NCBI GenBank assembly: GCA_965223115.1
Contig: OZ244982.1
Location: 1,674,001-1,738,000 of the forward strand
Source: CBDCUI01 sp965223115
GTDB lineage: Bacteria > Pseudomonadota > Gammaproteobacteria > UBA4575
Direction of reading: 5' to 3'
DNA length: 64,000 nucleotides
The position numbers and the translations under genes were made by a program. The notes below the pieces were generated by a model. The model was not told where the DNA came from. It saw nothing but the letters and a program-made list of their open reading frames with translations, and made no database searches. Shown one piece after another: positions 55,193-63,884 of this stretch. The first letter of the stretch is position 1; every line of letters begins with the position of its first letter.

Positions 55193-55612
55193 ATGAAAGA
55201 ATTTAATCCTATTGAGGACATAGAAAATAGCAAATTTGCACTTGATAAAGGCAATTGGCCTAACTTTCATGATGCCGAGATCCACAATTTAAATATATGG
55301 CGTGGTGATGTACGACCAGAAGATGACGTATGGATCGGCCCAGTCATAGAAATCACTTTAGAGTTATGCGCCTTGAAAAATCCTTATATGGTGATTTTAA
55401 AATTCCATGATTGCGAATCAATAAGATTAGAGGACTTTAATCATCAAAACGCAGTCTATGACCTAAGATTTAACTATGAAGAAAGAGGCATGATGACAAA
55501 TGGAGAGCCTTTAATTCCTTATACAGTGGTTAAATTTGAACATGCATTCGGCGCCGCGTTATCCTTTAAGTGCCTTAGAGTGCAAGCAATAAATTGTAAT
55601 GGAGAATTTTAG
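55193..55612 (+). CDS. Imm50-like immunity-type protein
   Basis: A 139-residue soluble protein with the segment GNWPNFHDAEIHNLNIWRGD and a following all-beta part (VIEITLELCALKNPYMVILKFHDC), which recalls the Imm50 family of immunity proteins. The match is by eye and moderate. No toxin gene is next to it; the tiny Tat-signal gene follows. It could equally be an unrelated small beta-rich protein. Confidence 0.5.
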   Translation: MKEFNPIEDIENSKFALDKGNWPNFHDAEIHNLNIWRGDVRPEDDVWIGPVIEITLELCALKNPYMVILKFHDCESIRLEDFNHQNAVYDLRFNYEERGMMTNGEPLIPYTVVKFEHAFGAALSFKCLRVQAINCNGEF

Positions 55613-55654
55613 TATTACCATTATTGACCTTTTTAGTATTACCATTATTGACCT
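55607..55654 (+). repeat. Perfect 24-bp tandem duplication
   Basis: TTTTAGTATTACCATTATTGACCT-type units occupy 55607-55630 and 55631-55654 exactly in tandem, with a partial third word TATTACCAT after them. The first unit includes the stop codon of the Imm50-like gene. A simple replication-slippage product is the likely origin. Confidence 0.9.
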
Positions 55655-55743
55655 TTATTTATTACCATAATTCATCTAAAATAATCTTTAGCTATGAAAA
55701 TTTACGTGGTAAAAAGCCTAAAAAAATTAGGGGATTTGCAAAA

Positions 55744-55947
55744 ATGAGCAAAGAAAAAGTTAATCAAACACCATCGTCTAGACGCGATTTTTTAAAGACT
55801 GCAGGAAAATTTGCAGTTTATACACCTCCTGCACTTATGCTGATGAGTAGTCCTGGACATACAAAATTTGCTAAAAGTTGTACAGTGCCGGGTGTTGCGT
55901 ATGGAAACCCAAACTGTGATGGCTTAAAAGAACACCCTGTTAAATAA
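55744..55947 (+). CDS. Tiny Tat-signal protein
   Basis: A 67-residue protein beginning MSKEKVNQTPS and then SRRDFLKTAGKFAVYTPPALMLM, a twin-arginine signal (SRRxFLK) with a hydrophobic core rich in Ala and Pro. The remaining tail is only about 25 residues with two cysteines (CTVPGVAYGNPNC). Such very short Tat-signal proteins recur in proteobacteria, but their role is unknown to me. GGGG lies about 11 bases upstream. A strong terminator follows at 56009. Confidence 0.6.
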   Translation: MSKEKVNQTPSSRRDFLKTAGKFAVYTPPALMLMSSPGHTKFAKSCTVPGVAYGNPNCDGLKEHPVK

Positions 55948-56008
55948 AGGTCATTTAAATATAGTCTATAATATCGAAAAAATGAAATAATCTTTAAATT
56001 GATTCCTC

Positions 56009-56042
56009 AAAAAAGCCTGATTTTTTAGTCGGGCTTTTTTTT
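56009..56042 (+). terminator. Intrinsic terminator after the Tat-signal gene
   Basis: A 10-bp stem (AAAAGCCTGA/TCGGGCTTTT, one G-U pair) with a 7- to 8-nt loop, ending in eight T, lies about 60 bp after the stop codon. It is the clearest plus-strand terminator in the window. Confidence 0.88.
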
Positions 56043-56267
56043 GTGTATCTGCTTTTGATTGAAAATAAACATAATTTTAATTTAAACCTCTTAGAAAAAA
56101 TCCGGTTGGATTTTTCAAATAATGCGCTCTAAATGATCACTTCCAAACCAAAGCAAGCATTTGCTGGATTTTAAATTTACGCGAATAACCACATATAATG
56201 TATAGCCATGCGAATAAATAATAGAAATGTTAAACTCTAAAAAAATAATATATATAGGGAGTTTTTT

Positions 56268-57044
56268 ATCTTACAACGACATAGAATTCGATTTCCCCAA
56301 CCTGAAGCACATCAGCTTTCTCAAGACGAAGCCTACTTTTATTATCAAAACGGCTCTGACCAACACAAGATACGATTTCATGACTATGATGAGATCTATC
56401 AAATACCTGGATTATATGAGCAAGTTTTTTATGACCGCTTAAAATGTGTATCACCTGGCAAAGTTGCGTCAATACTACAATCTGCAATAAAACAGTCCTC
56501 AGAAAACTTTTCTGAATTACGAGTACTTGATTTAGGCGCAGGCAATGGAATGATGGGTGAGGAGCTAAAAAAATATGGTGTCTCACGACTCATTGGAGTG
56601 GATATTATTCCTGAAGCCTATGAAGCAACAATTCGTGATCGTCCTGGTTTATATGACGCATATTATGTTGAGGACTTTTGCGATTTAGATTCAGAAATTC
56701 GTGAAGAAATTTCACTATGGCATTTAGATAGTATGGTAACGGTTGCGGCATTAGGCTTTGGGGACATACCCACAAAAGCATTTATAGAAGCATTCAATAT
56801 TATTAAAAGTGAAGGCTGGGTTGCTTTTAATATTAAAGAAACGTTTCTCGACACAAGTGATGACACAGGCTTTTCTCGAATGATTAGGGAATTAATTTTC
56901 TCAGAGTATCTAGATATTTATCATATAGAGCGTTACCGACATCGATATTCTATCGAAGGTGAACCGCTTTTTTATTTTGCTATTGCAGGACGAAAGAATG
57001 CTGATGTTCCAAAAGAATTTCTAACAAGCAAAAATATTTTATGA
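56268..57044 (+). CDS. Class I SAM-dependent methyltransferase with no standard start codon
   Basis: The frame runs uninterrupted from after a TAA at 56238 to the stop at 57042-57044, but contains no ATG, GTG or TTG until two ATGs at 56547 and 56550, which lie inside SAM motif I (VLDLGAGNGMMGEELKKYG). The upstream part (LQRHRIRFPQPEAHQLSQDEAYFYY, FHDYDEIYQIPGLYEQVFYDRLK) reads like genuine protein. AGGGAG lies six bases before an ATC at 56268; from there the product would have 258 residues. Later motifs are LIGVDIIPEAYEATIRDRPG and VTVAALGFGDIPTKAF. The substrate is unknown. Confidence 0.65.
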   Translation: MLQRHRIRFPQPEAHQLSQDEAYFYYQNGSDQHKIRFHDYDEIYQIPGLYEQVFYDRLKCVSPGKVASILQSAIKQSSENFSELRVLDLGAGNGMMGEELKKYGVSRLIGVDIIPEAYEATIRDRPGLYDAYYVEDFCDLDSEIREEISLWHLDSMVTVAALGFGDIPTKAFIEAFNIIKSEGWVAFNIKETFLDTSDDTGFSRMIRELIFSEYLDIYHIERYRHRYSIEGEPLFYFAIAGRKNADVPKEFLTSKNIL

Positions 57045-58560
57045 TGCGAAATGTCTGTATATGGACTCTCTCAAGATGCAAGTAAAATATTTTTTGGCAA
57101 AGTTAGGTACGACTGCACACATATATTCGGCCTTTATAGTTAGCATACGTTGATGCTGGGCCAGGATGGTGTTTCGCACATCAGCTCCCAATCGCTATTA
57201 CGTACTTAAACAATACACGGACATTCACGGGTTACACTGATGTCGGTTCGACCGGTTTGCCATCATCTATTTCACTTCGCAATCGTAGTGGAGGTCTCCT
57301 CTTACTATTTAACGCTTACTGATCCATCTTATAAACGTGTTTTACGTGGTCGCAAACTCAGGATCATAATCCGTTCCATTGCGTAGCATCGCCCACGCCA
57401 TCCTTATTATTTTATTGGCCAGTGCGACCGCAGCCACATTCGTATGTTTGGTATTGGCAAGCTGTGTGACCCACTGACTCAATCGATCTTCCTTATGCTT
57501 GGCTTGCGAGACCACCGCCCGTGCACCATGGATGAGTAAGGTGCGCAGATACGCATCGCCGCGTTTACTGATACCGAGCAAACGTTCTTTATTGCCTGAA
57601 CTATGTTGTCTTGGGGTTAAGCCTATCGATGCCGCCATCTGGCGACTACTCTTATACTGTTTGCCATCCCCAACGGTTGCCAACAATGCCGTCGCCACCA
57701 CCGGTCCTACTCCGCGTAATTGTTGTAAACGTTGTGTCACTTCGTTTTGGTTTGCGGGTTGTTTGATTTCACTATCGAGCGCGTGTACACGTTGATCCAA
57801 GGTCATTAGGTCTTGTTGAAGTCCTTGTAGTAAAGAACGAAAGTACTGCGTTAACCCATTCTCACCATTTCCTAACCAATCTGGTATTGCAGCACGTAAT
57901 CGATGTAACTGTTGCGGTACAACTAAACCGTATTCACTCACCAAACCTCGAATCTGATTGGCTTTAGCAGTACGTTGCTGAACTAAAGTACTGCGAACAC
58001 GATGCATCGCTTGGATATCTTGTTGCTCAATACTCTTCACCGATACAAAGCGCATAGTGGGGCGGCCCATGGCTTCCGCATCGCGTGCATCATTCTTATT
58101 GTTCTTCTCATACGGCTTTACAAATTGCGGAACCATCAACTTCACCACAAATCCATAACTTCGAAGTACCCGTACCCAATGGTGTGCGCCCGAACAGGCT
58201 CCCATGCCAATTTCACAACCAGGATCTACGTGTTCCATTAACACTTGAATCCATTTGTTACGTGATATGCCTCGTTTGAAAACACACGTTCCACTATCCT
58301 CTACGCCGTGTACTTGAAAAACATTCTTTGCCAAATCAACACCCATGCGTGTAATCTTATTCATGTATGGGCTCCTTCTTTTAGTAACTGGTTAAATCGC
58401 TTCCTGTTTGGGCACATTACGATGCCGTTTAAAGTTGTGGGAGGCCATACCATTGCTATTGGCCGATAGGCGACATAAATTAGGATGAAACAGGTTGGAA
58501 TCTTCAAATAACTTATTCAAATTGTCTGCTAACGACCCGAAGCAAACATTTAAACACGAG
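57045..58560. mobile_element. IS110-family insertion sequence (boundaries approximate)
   Basis: A single transposase gene (57342-58364, minus strand) sits in flanks of 290 bp (57045-57341) and about 200 bp (58365-58560) whose sequence is richer in G+C and unlike the surroundings. IS110 elements lack long terminal inverted repeats, so exact ends cannot be read; I saw no obvious target duplication. In this family one noncoding end encodes the guide (bridge) RNA; the 297-bp segment after the transposase is the better candidate for an IS1111-group element. Confidence 0.6.
57342..58364 (-). CDS. IS110-family (IS1111-group-like) transposase, catalytic glutamate lost
   Basis: A 340-residue DEDD transposase: RuvC-like domain with D10 (GVDLAKNVFQVHG) and D92/D95 (NDARDAEA), and the C-terminal Tnp_20 domain (RQLRGVGPVVATALLATVGD, RQHSSGNKERLLGISKRGDAYLRTLLIHGARAV) with the serine. 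The position expected to be the catalytic glutamate (MEAC) is Gly55 (GMGACSGAHHW; codon GGA, one transition from GAA). About four residues are also missing after DAEAM. It is probably inactive. Confidence 0.92.
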   Translation of the reverse strand: MNKITRMGVDLAKNVFQVHGVEDSGTCVFKRGISRNKWIQVLMEHVDPGCEIGMGACSGAHHWVRVLRSYGFVVKLMVPQFVKPYEKNNKNDARDAEAMGRPTMRFVSVKSIEQQDIQAMHRVRSTLVQQRTAKANQIRGLVSEYGLVVPQQLHRLRAAIPDWLGNGENGLTQYFRSLLQGLQQDLMTLDQRVHALDSEIKQPANQNEVTQRLQQLRGVGPVVATALLATVGDGKQYKSSRQMAASIGLTPRQHSSGNKERLLGISKRGDAYLRTLLIHGARAVVSQAKHKEDRLSQWVTQLANTKHTNVAAVALANKIIRMAWAMLRNGTDYDPEFATT

Positions 58561-58785
58561 CCAGATTTTTAAAAACTTTCAGTTATGCAGAGGCACTGTT
58601 AATACGAAATGCTCCATTGATGCACAAACGCACTATTTTAATACATCTACTATCAAGCATTCGCTAATATAAAATTCTCATTTTCTGTATAGTACAGTAT
58701 CAAAAGCAAATATTTAAATTGATTAACCTAGTAGTGCAAATTTAGTGCTTTATCGAATAATGTGAGATTTGAAATAGGAGCTATT
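58561..58785. other. Gap between the IS and the hemerythrin gene
   Basis: About 225 bp, AT-rich. CTGTA/TACAG (58685-58689 with 58693-58697) is a short palindrome that could be an operator or part of the promoter of the hemerythrin gene. No gene is seen. Confidence 0.35.
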
Positions 58786-59187
58786 ATGTACATTAAATGG
58801 AGCGAAAATAATGAGCTTGGTATTCCTATAATTGATGAGCAACATCGAGGCATTGTGTCCTCAATTAATACACTCCATTACTATCTCCAAGATGGACAAG
58901 GTATGGATGCTCTAAGCCCCACATTTAATATAATACGAGAATATACAAAAATTCACTTCGACACAGAAGAAGCCTTATTGAAAAAAGCAAATTATGACGA
59001 TTTTGAAAATCATATTTTACTGCATAAAAATTTAACAACAAAAACAAATGAAATAAGTCAAGCTGCAATAGCTTCTGAAGACCCGGAATCTGCCTTAATG
59101 TTTTTAAAAGATTGGTGGATTGGACATATTAATAAGGAAGACAGGAAATACGCACTAGTACTAAAAGAAATGTTAGGAATTTCCTAA
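58786..59187 (+). CDS. Bacteriohemerythrin
   Basis: 133 residues from the ATG at 58786, chosen because TAGGAG lies six bases upstream; a GTG at 58762 would add eight. The di-iron ligands are visible: W-S-E-N near the start, IIDEQHRGIV, a later HFDTEEALL, NHILLHKNL and a final WWIGHINKEDRKY. Stand-alone hemerythrins bind oxygen reversibly and often serve oxygen delivery or sensing. It closes the accessory block between mutL and amiC. Confidence 0.94.
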   Translation: MYIKWSENNELGIPIIDEQHRGIVSSINTLHYYLQDGQGMDALSPTFNIIREYTKIHFDTEEALLKKANYDDFENHILLHKNLTTKTNEISQAAIASEDPESALMFLKDWWIGHINKEDRKYALVLKEMLGIS

Positions 59188-59342
59188 TTTTTTTGGTAAT
59201 GCTTTATGATGAGCGAGTGGTGAATAGCCTGTAACAAAGTTTTCCAAAACGTATTGATTGAATCGGCAGTCGTTACTGGACATTTAAAATAAATGGATGT
59301 TACTCAGCTTGCTTACATTCTGCTAAGTGTAAATTACTAGAC

Positions 59343-60716
59343 TCAAGTAGAACCAGGAATCGTCAGAACTTGCCCAACACGGATTACATCTGATTTCAGC
59401 GCATTTACTTTGCGTAAATCTACCAGATTAACTTGGTACCGATTTGCAATCCCCGACAAAGTTTCACCATGTTTAATTGTATGGGTACTACTTCTGCCTA
59501 AATTTGCCAGCAATGCATCACTTGGAGCGTGATCTCTTAAGTAACGCTTCACACCTTTCAATACAGCATTTGCAAGTGCTTGTTGATGATTACTGTTTCT
59601 CAAGCGTTTTTCTTCTTGTGGATTAGAAATAAACGCTGTCTCAACTAAGACAGATGGAATATCAGGAGATTTTAAAACTGCAAAACCAGCCTGTTCAACA
59701 CGGTTACGCAATACTTTCCCTACTTGTCTTAATTCTAAAAGTATGTCCTCAGCCAAATCGATACTGGCGTCTATAGTTGCAGTCTGAGATAAATCTACCA
59801 ATACAGATTTTAGTACTGCATCTTTATCTTCAAGACTAACTCCACCGATTTTGTCTGCCTCATTTTCTCGTTTCGCCAAAATCCGGGCTGCTTCACTGGA
59901 TGCACCATGTTGTGATAACACATAAACGGATGAACCACGCGCTCTACGATCAACCGCGGCATCAGCATGAATAGAGATAAACACATCTGCATTAATACGG
60001 CTTGCCTTTTTTATTCTGCCTCGTAAAGGGATAAAAGAATCATTACCACGTATCAAGACAGCTCGCATACCCTTTTCTTTATCGATGAGAGATTTAAGAC
60101 GCTTTGAAATAGATAGCACGATGTCTTTTTCACGTGTACCTTTACGTCCTATTGCACCAGGGTCTTTACCCCCATGACCTGCATCGATAGCAATGATTAC
60201 ATCCCGAAAACTTACCGGCGTGTTCGTTATCGCTATTACAGGCTCATTGGAATTCTTTGCAACTTTAGCTGAAGTTAAATCGAGTACTAATCTATGATCT
60301 TTACCGTGTGCAGGCGCCAATAAAAAGCTTTTTGGTATGACTACATCATTTAAATCAAAGACCACTCGCAATTTTTCATTCGCTTTTTGTGCATAACGCA
60401 TTTCTTTGACAAGAGTGCCTGCTACACGCGTGGCTTTAAGCTTGCCATTGGCATCACAGTTATCAATATCGAGAACAACTCGATTGGGGTTTTTAAGCAC
60501 GAAAACATGGTGATTTGCCGATGAAGAAAGATCAAACACCACACGGGTGTTATTTTGACGATCCGCTATACGAATATCGTTAATTTTCGTTGCAGATGAA
60601 GCAGCAAATAGAGAATAACTGCTAAAGCAGAATGCTAGAACAAGCAAACTATATAAATAACGATTAAACCGGCTTACCCAATTTGCTCGTAAATTTAGGT
60701 ATGAGAGCTGCAGCAT
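59343..60716 (-). CDS. amiC: N-acetylmuramoyl-L-alanine amidase with AMIN and LysM domains
   Basis: A 457-residue periplasmic amidase that splits septal peptidoglycan. N-terminal signal-like segment (about 18-38), an AMIN domain (about 42-145), the Amidase_3 zinc domain (VIIAIDAGHGGKDPGAIG, VFISIHADAA, ILVETAFISNPQEE) and a C-terminal LysM (HTIKHGETLSGIANRYQVNLVDLRKVNAL). The LysM makes it AmiB/AmiC-like; the locus next to tsaE is that of amiB in E. coli, so the symbol is approximate. Confidence 0.92.
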   Translation of the reverse strand: MLQLSYLNLRANWVSRFNRYLYSLLVLAFCFSSYSLFAASSATKINDIRIADRQNNTRVVFDLSSSANHHVFVLKNPNRVVLDIDNCDANGKLKATRVAGTLVKEMRYAQKANEKLRVVFDLNDVVIPKSFLLAPAHGKDHRLVLDLTSAKVAKNSNEPVIAITNTPVSFRDVIIAIDAGHGGKDPGAIGRKGTREKDIVLSISKRLKSLIDKEKGMRAVLIRGNDSFIPLRGRIKKASRINADVFISIHADAAVDRRARGSSVYVLSQHGASSEAARILAKRENEADKIGGVSLEDKDAVLKSVLVDLSQTATIDASIDLAEDILLELRQVGKVLRNRVEQAGFAVLKSPDIPSVLVETAFISNPQEEKRLRNSNHQQALANAVLKGVKRYLRDHAPSDALLANLGRSSTHTIKHGETLSGIANRYQVNLVDLRKVNALKSDVIRVGQVLTIPGST

Positions 60717-60836
60717 TTAAAGATTGATTGACCCAAATTTATGAAACCACAGAGAAAGTGTGACAAATTTTAAAAAAAATGCAAGCAAAAACCCTAGTAA
60801 AACTAATGACCTAGCTTATTTTATTAGTATTAGTAC

Positions 60837-61280
60837 TTATATTTGATCGATAACAGCTTGACCTCTTGTAGATTGGGCACATAAATCGACACTTCGATTC
60901 TCCTCCGGGTAGTCAAATGAGATGATTAAATCTGCATTAGGAACCCCCTCACCACCACGTTGCGGCCATTCAATGAGACAGATCACATCCTCTTCAGAAG
61001 CGATATCACGCAGACCTAAATACTCCAACTCAAGTGGATCTTGCAAGCGATACAAATCAAAGTGATAAAGCGTCAGTTCCGCAAAATGATAGTTTTCGAC
61101 TAAGGCAAAAGTAGGGCTCTTAACATTCCCTTCATGGCCTAACGATTGAATAAAACCACGTGCAAAAGTTGTTTTGCCACTACCCAGTTCGCCTTTCAAA
61201 TATATAACCATGGGTGGCACACAATATTTTGCTACACGCTTACCAAATGCTTGGGTCTCGGCTTCGCCTATTAACTTCAT
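60837..61280 (-). CDS. tsaE: tRNA threonylcarbamoyladenosine ATPase TsaE
   Basis: A 147-residue P-loop protein needed to complete t6A37 synthesis with TsaB, TsaC and TsaD. It has the Walker A GELGSGKTTFARG, the SPTFALVENYH block, HFDLYRL and LIEWPQRG. It overlaps the end of nnr by 4 bp and precedes amiC. Confidence 0.96.
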   Translation of the reverse strand: MKLIGEAETQAFGKRVAKYCVPPMVIYLKGELGSGKTTFARGFIQSLGHEGNVKSPTFALVENYHFAELTLYHFDLYRLQDPLELEYLGLRDIASEEDVICLIEWPQRGGEGVPNADLIISFDYPEENRSVDLCAQSTRGQAVIDQI

Positions 61281-62755
61281 AGTGCATTTATAAGTTTTCG
61301 CAAAGGTATTAAGAGATCACTCGCCAACATACCTCGTATACCATCTTGTGCAACAATGTCTGCACTTTGCGCATGTAACTGCACACCAAAACGTGCAGCA
61401 TCATAAGCAGTCAATCCTTGTGCTAACAATCCTGCAATAATTCCTGTTAGGACATCCCCCATTCCGCCTGAGGCCATGCCTGGATTCCCAGCGGTACAAA
61501 TAGAAACTTCTTCATTTGATGCGATTAAAGTACCACTGCCTTTTAATACACAAACCCCACCATATTTTGCTTGTAATTGCCGTGTAGACTCAAGACGTTG
61601 TTGTTGCAATTCTGTTGTTGTAGTTTGCATTAAACGCGCGGCTTCACCAGGATGTGGTGTGAGTATCCAATTATTTTTACACGTAGGTTCTTTAGATAAT
61701 AAATTAAGTGCATCTGCATCTAACACAAGAGGCAAATCCAATTCTAGGGCGCGCTCAAATAAGTTTCTAGCCCATTGGTCTTGTCCTAAACCTGGACCGA
61801 TTGCAATTACTGTTGCACGCTTTAATAAGTCATCCAAATCACGGGCAGATGAAACACCATGCACCATAACTTCACGACAAAAATTTATTGCACTTGTTGA
61901 ATTGGATGGTTCAGTTGCAACAGATACCAGACCACTGCCCGTTCTCGCTGCCACTTCTGCAGCAAGCATGATGGATCCAGCAAAGCCTTTATTTCCACCT
62001 ATACATAACACATGCCCATAATCCCCTTTGTGAGCATTAGCATTGCGCTTACCTAATACAGTATATAAATCTTTAAGATCGACTTTATTACATGTTGCTG
62101 GCATTAATTCGTAAACATCAGTTGGAATTTGCAAATCATTAAAATACACTTCACCTGAATACTTTCTACCCGCTGCAGTGATTAATCCTAATTTCATACC
62201 TACAAACGTAATCGTCGCATCGGCGTAAATAGCTTCGCCCAGTGGCTGCCCACGATTAGCATCCAAACCAGACGGAATATCTGCACTTAAGACGGGAGCA
62301 CAATGCTGGTTAACAAGACGGATAATAGTTGCGAAATCACCTCGCACAGTGCGTGTTAAGCCAGTTCCCAATAATGCATCGACAATCAAATCACATTCAG
62401 GTAATGACTTTTTATCAAATTCGATACATTTACCGCCATTCTTTATAAATAAATCATGCGCCTGTTTGGCATCTCCCTTGAGTTGGCTATGGTCACCCAG
62501 TTGAATAACGTACACTTGTTTGTTTGCTTGCATTGCCAAGCTGGCCACAATATAACCATCTCCACCATTATTACCTGCTCCTGCCAATACAAGGATATGC
62601 TGAGCATTAGGCCAACTCTTCTCAATAAGTGCATAAGCTGCTTCACCAGCACGTTGCATTAAAGTAAAACCCGGTACCTTAAAATCTTCAATCGCGATAC
62701 GATCTAGCTCACGCACCTGTTCAGCGAGATATATTTTTGCTGGAATGGAATTCAT
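61277..62755 (-). CDS. nnr: Bifunctional NAD(P)HX epimerase/dehydratase
   Basis: A repair enzyme for hydrated NADH and NADPH. 492 residues: YjeF-N epimerase (about 1-215, with LAGAGNNGGDGYIVASL, DALLGTGL) and the ADP/ATP-dependent dehydratase (about 235-490; HKGDYGHVLCIGGNKGFAGS, GPGLGQD, LDADAL, TPHPGEAARL, AGNPGMASGGMGDVLTGIIAGLLAQG). Length and both domains are complete. Stop overlaps the tsaE start by 4 bp; it is divergent from queG. Confidence 0.96.
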   Translation of the reverse strand: MNSIPAKIYLAEQVRELDRIAIEDFKVPGFTLMQRAGEAAYALIEKSWPNAQHILVLAGAGNNGGDGYIVASLAMQANKQVYVIQLGDHSQLKGDAKQAHDLFIKNGGKCIEFDKKSLPECDLIVDALLGTGLTRTVRGDFATIIRLVNQHCAPVLSADIPSGLDANRGQPLGEAIYADATITFVGMKLGLITAAGRKYSGEVYFNDLQIPTDVYELMPATCNKVDLKDLYTVLGKRNANAHKGDYGHVLCIGGNKGFAGSIMLAAEVAARTGSGLVSVATEPSNSTSAINFCREVMVHGVSSARDLDDLLKRATVIAIGPGLGQDQWARNLFERALELDLPLVLDADALNLLSKEPTCKNNWILTPHPGEAARLMQTTTTELQQQRLESTRQLQAKYGGVCVLKGSGTLIASNEEVSICTAGNPGMASGGMGDVLTGIIAGLLAQGLTAYDAARFGVQLHAQSADIVAQDGIRGMLASDLLIPLRKLINAL

Positions 62756-62814
62756 AAAAGAATTATACGCAAGCTATGGGTAAATCCTCAGTACAAATTA
62801 ATATTTAATGAACG

Positions 62815-63879
62815 ATGAACAATTCTATTATTGATTTTTCTGAGCTTGCTCAACAAATAAAACATTGGGGAATAGAACTTGGCTTTGATAAAGTCGGCAT
62901 CACTGATACGGAATTAGATAAACATGAAGCTTATTTACTTAATTGGTTGGCTGCAGGACATCATGGAACCATGGAATATATGAGTAAACATGGTAACAAA
63001 CGCACTCAACCAGAAAAACTAATTCCGGGCACAATACGCATCATTTCTACCCGCATCAACTATCAAGCACCCGATGCAAAAAATGAAGAAGATGTATTAA
63101 TGAACAATAGTCTAGCCTATATATCGCGTTATACATTAGGTCGGGATTACCATAAAGTCATTCGCAAGCGCTTACAAAAATTAGCAGAACGCATTGAATC
63201 CAATGTAGGCTCTTTTGGGTATCGTGCATTTGTGGACAGTGCACCTGTAATGGAAAAAGCGCTTGCAGAAAAAGCAGGTTTAGGCTGGATTGGCAAACAT
63301 ACTAATTTGATTAGTCGAGAATGCGGATCTTGGTTTTTTATCGGTGAACTTTATACCAACTTACCATTACCCACAGATGAGCCTGTTGAAAACTACTGCG
63401 GGACATGCAGTACTTGTATAGATGTATGCCCTACCCAAGCCATTGTTGGTCCCTATAAATTAGATGCAAGACGCTGCATTTCTTATCACACTATCGAATT
63501 AAAAGGATCTATCCCAGTAGAGTTTAGAAAAGCAATAGGAAATCGCATTTATGGTTGTGACGATTGCCAATTATATTGCCCCTGGAATCGATTTGAGAAA
63601 AAAAGTGAGCTGGCTGATTTTGCTGTGCGTCATCATTTAGATGCTCCTGAATTAATAGAATTATTTAAATGGAGCGAGCAGGAATTTTTAAATAACACTG
63701 AAGGCTCTGCTATACGTCGTATTGGTTATGAACGTTGGTTAAGAAATATAGCTGTGGCACTCGGCAATGCCCCTCGAACCTCTGAAGTCGTTCATGCATT
63801 AAAAGAAAAACAAAATCACGAAAGTGAGTTAGTACGTGAGCATGTTAATTGGGCATTAGAACAGCATGAAGCGGTTTAG
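62815..63879 (+). CDS. queG: Epoxyqueuosine reductase
   Basis: The cobalamin- and [4Fe-4S]-dependent last enzyme of queuosine synthesis. 354 residues: N-terminal cobalamin-binding domain (GFDKVGITD), the DSAPVMEKALAEKAGLGWIGKHTNLI block, and two ferredoxin-type clusters (CGTCSTCIDVCPTQAI and CDDCQLYCPWN). The C-terminal region includes HEAT-like helices. It is divergent from nnr. Confidence 0.97.
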   Translation: MNNSIIDFSELAQQIKHWGIELGFDKVGITDTELDKHEAYLLNWLAAGHHGTMEYMSKHGNKRTQPEKLIPGTIRIISTRINYQAPDAKNEEDVLMNNSLAYISRYTLGRDYHKVIRKRLQKLAERIESNVGSFGYRAFVDSAPVMEKALAEKAGLGWIGKHTNLISRECGSWFFIGELYTNLPLPTDEPVENYCGTCSTCIDVCPTQAIVGPYKLDARRCISYHTIELKGSIPVEFRKAIGNRIYGCDDCQLYCPWNRFEKKSELADFAVRHHLDAPELIELFKWSEQEFLNNTEGSAIRRIGYERWLRNIAVALGNAPRTSEVVHALKEKQNHESELVREHVNWALEQHEAV

Positions 63880-63884
63880 ATATT

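Noticed and set aside
55624..55743. Upstream extension of the Tat-signal gene to 55624
   Set aside because: The extended start lies in the 24-bp tandem duplication and would bury the twin-arginine motif behind about 40 extra residues with a hydrophobic stretch; the ATG at 55744 gives a normal Tat signal.
56227..56442. 71-codon ORF starting at an ATG before the methyltransferase
   Set aside because: The real protein signal is in the neighbouring frame from about 56268. This frame has no homology-like pattern after codon 15 and no ribosome binding site; it matters only if a T is missing from the run at 56262-56267.
61476..62021. 181-codon plus-strand ORF opposite nnr
   Set aside because: Antisense to conserved motifs of nnr; no domain and no binding site.
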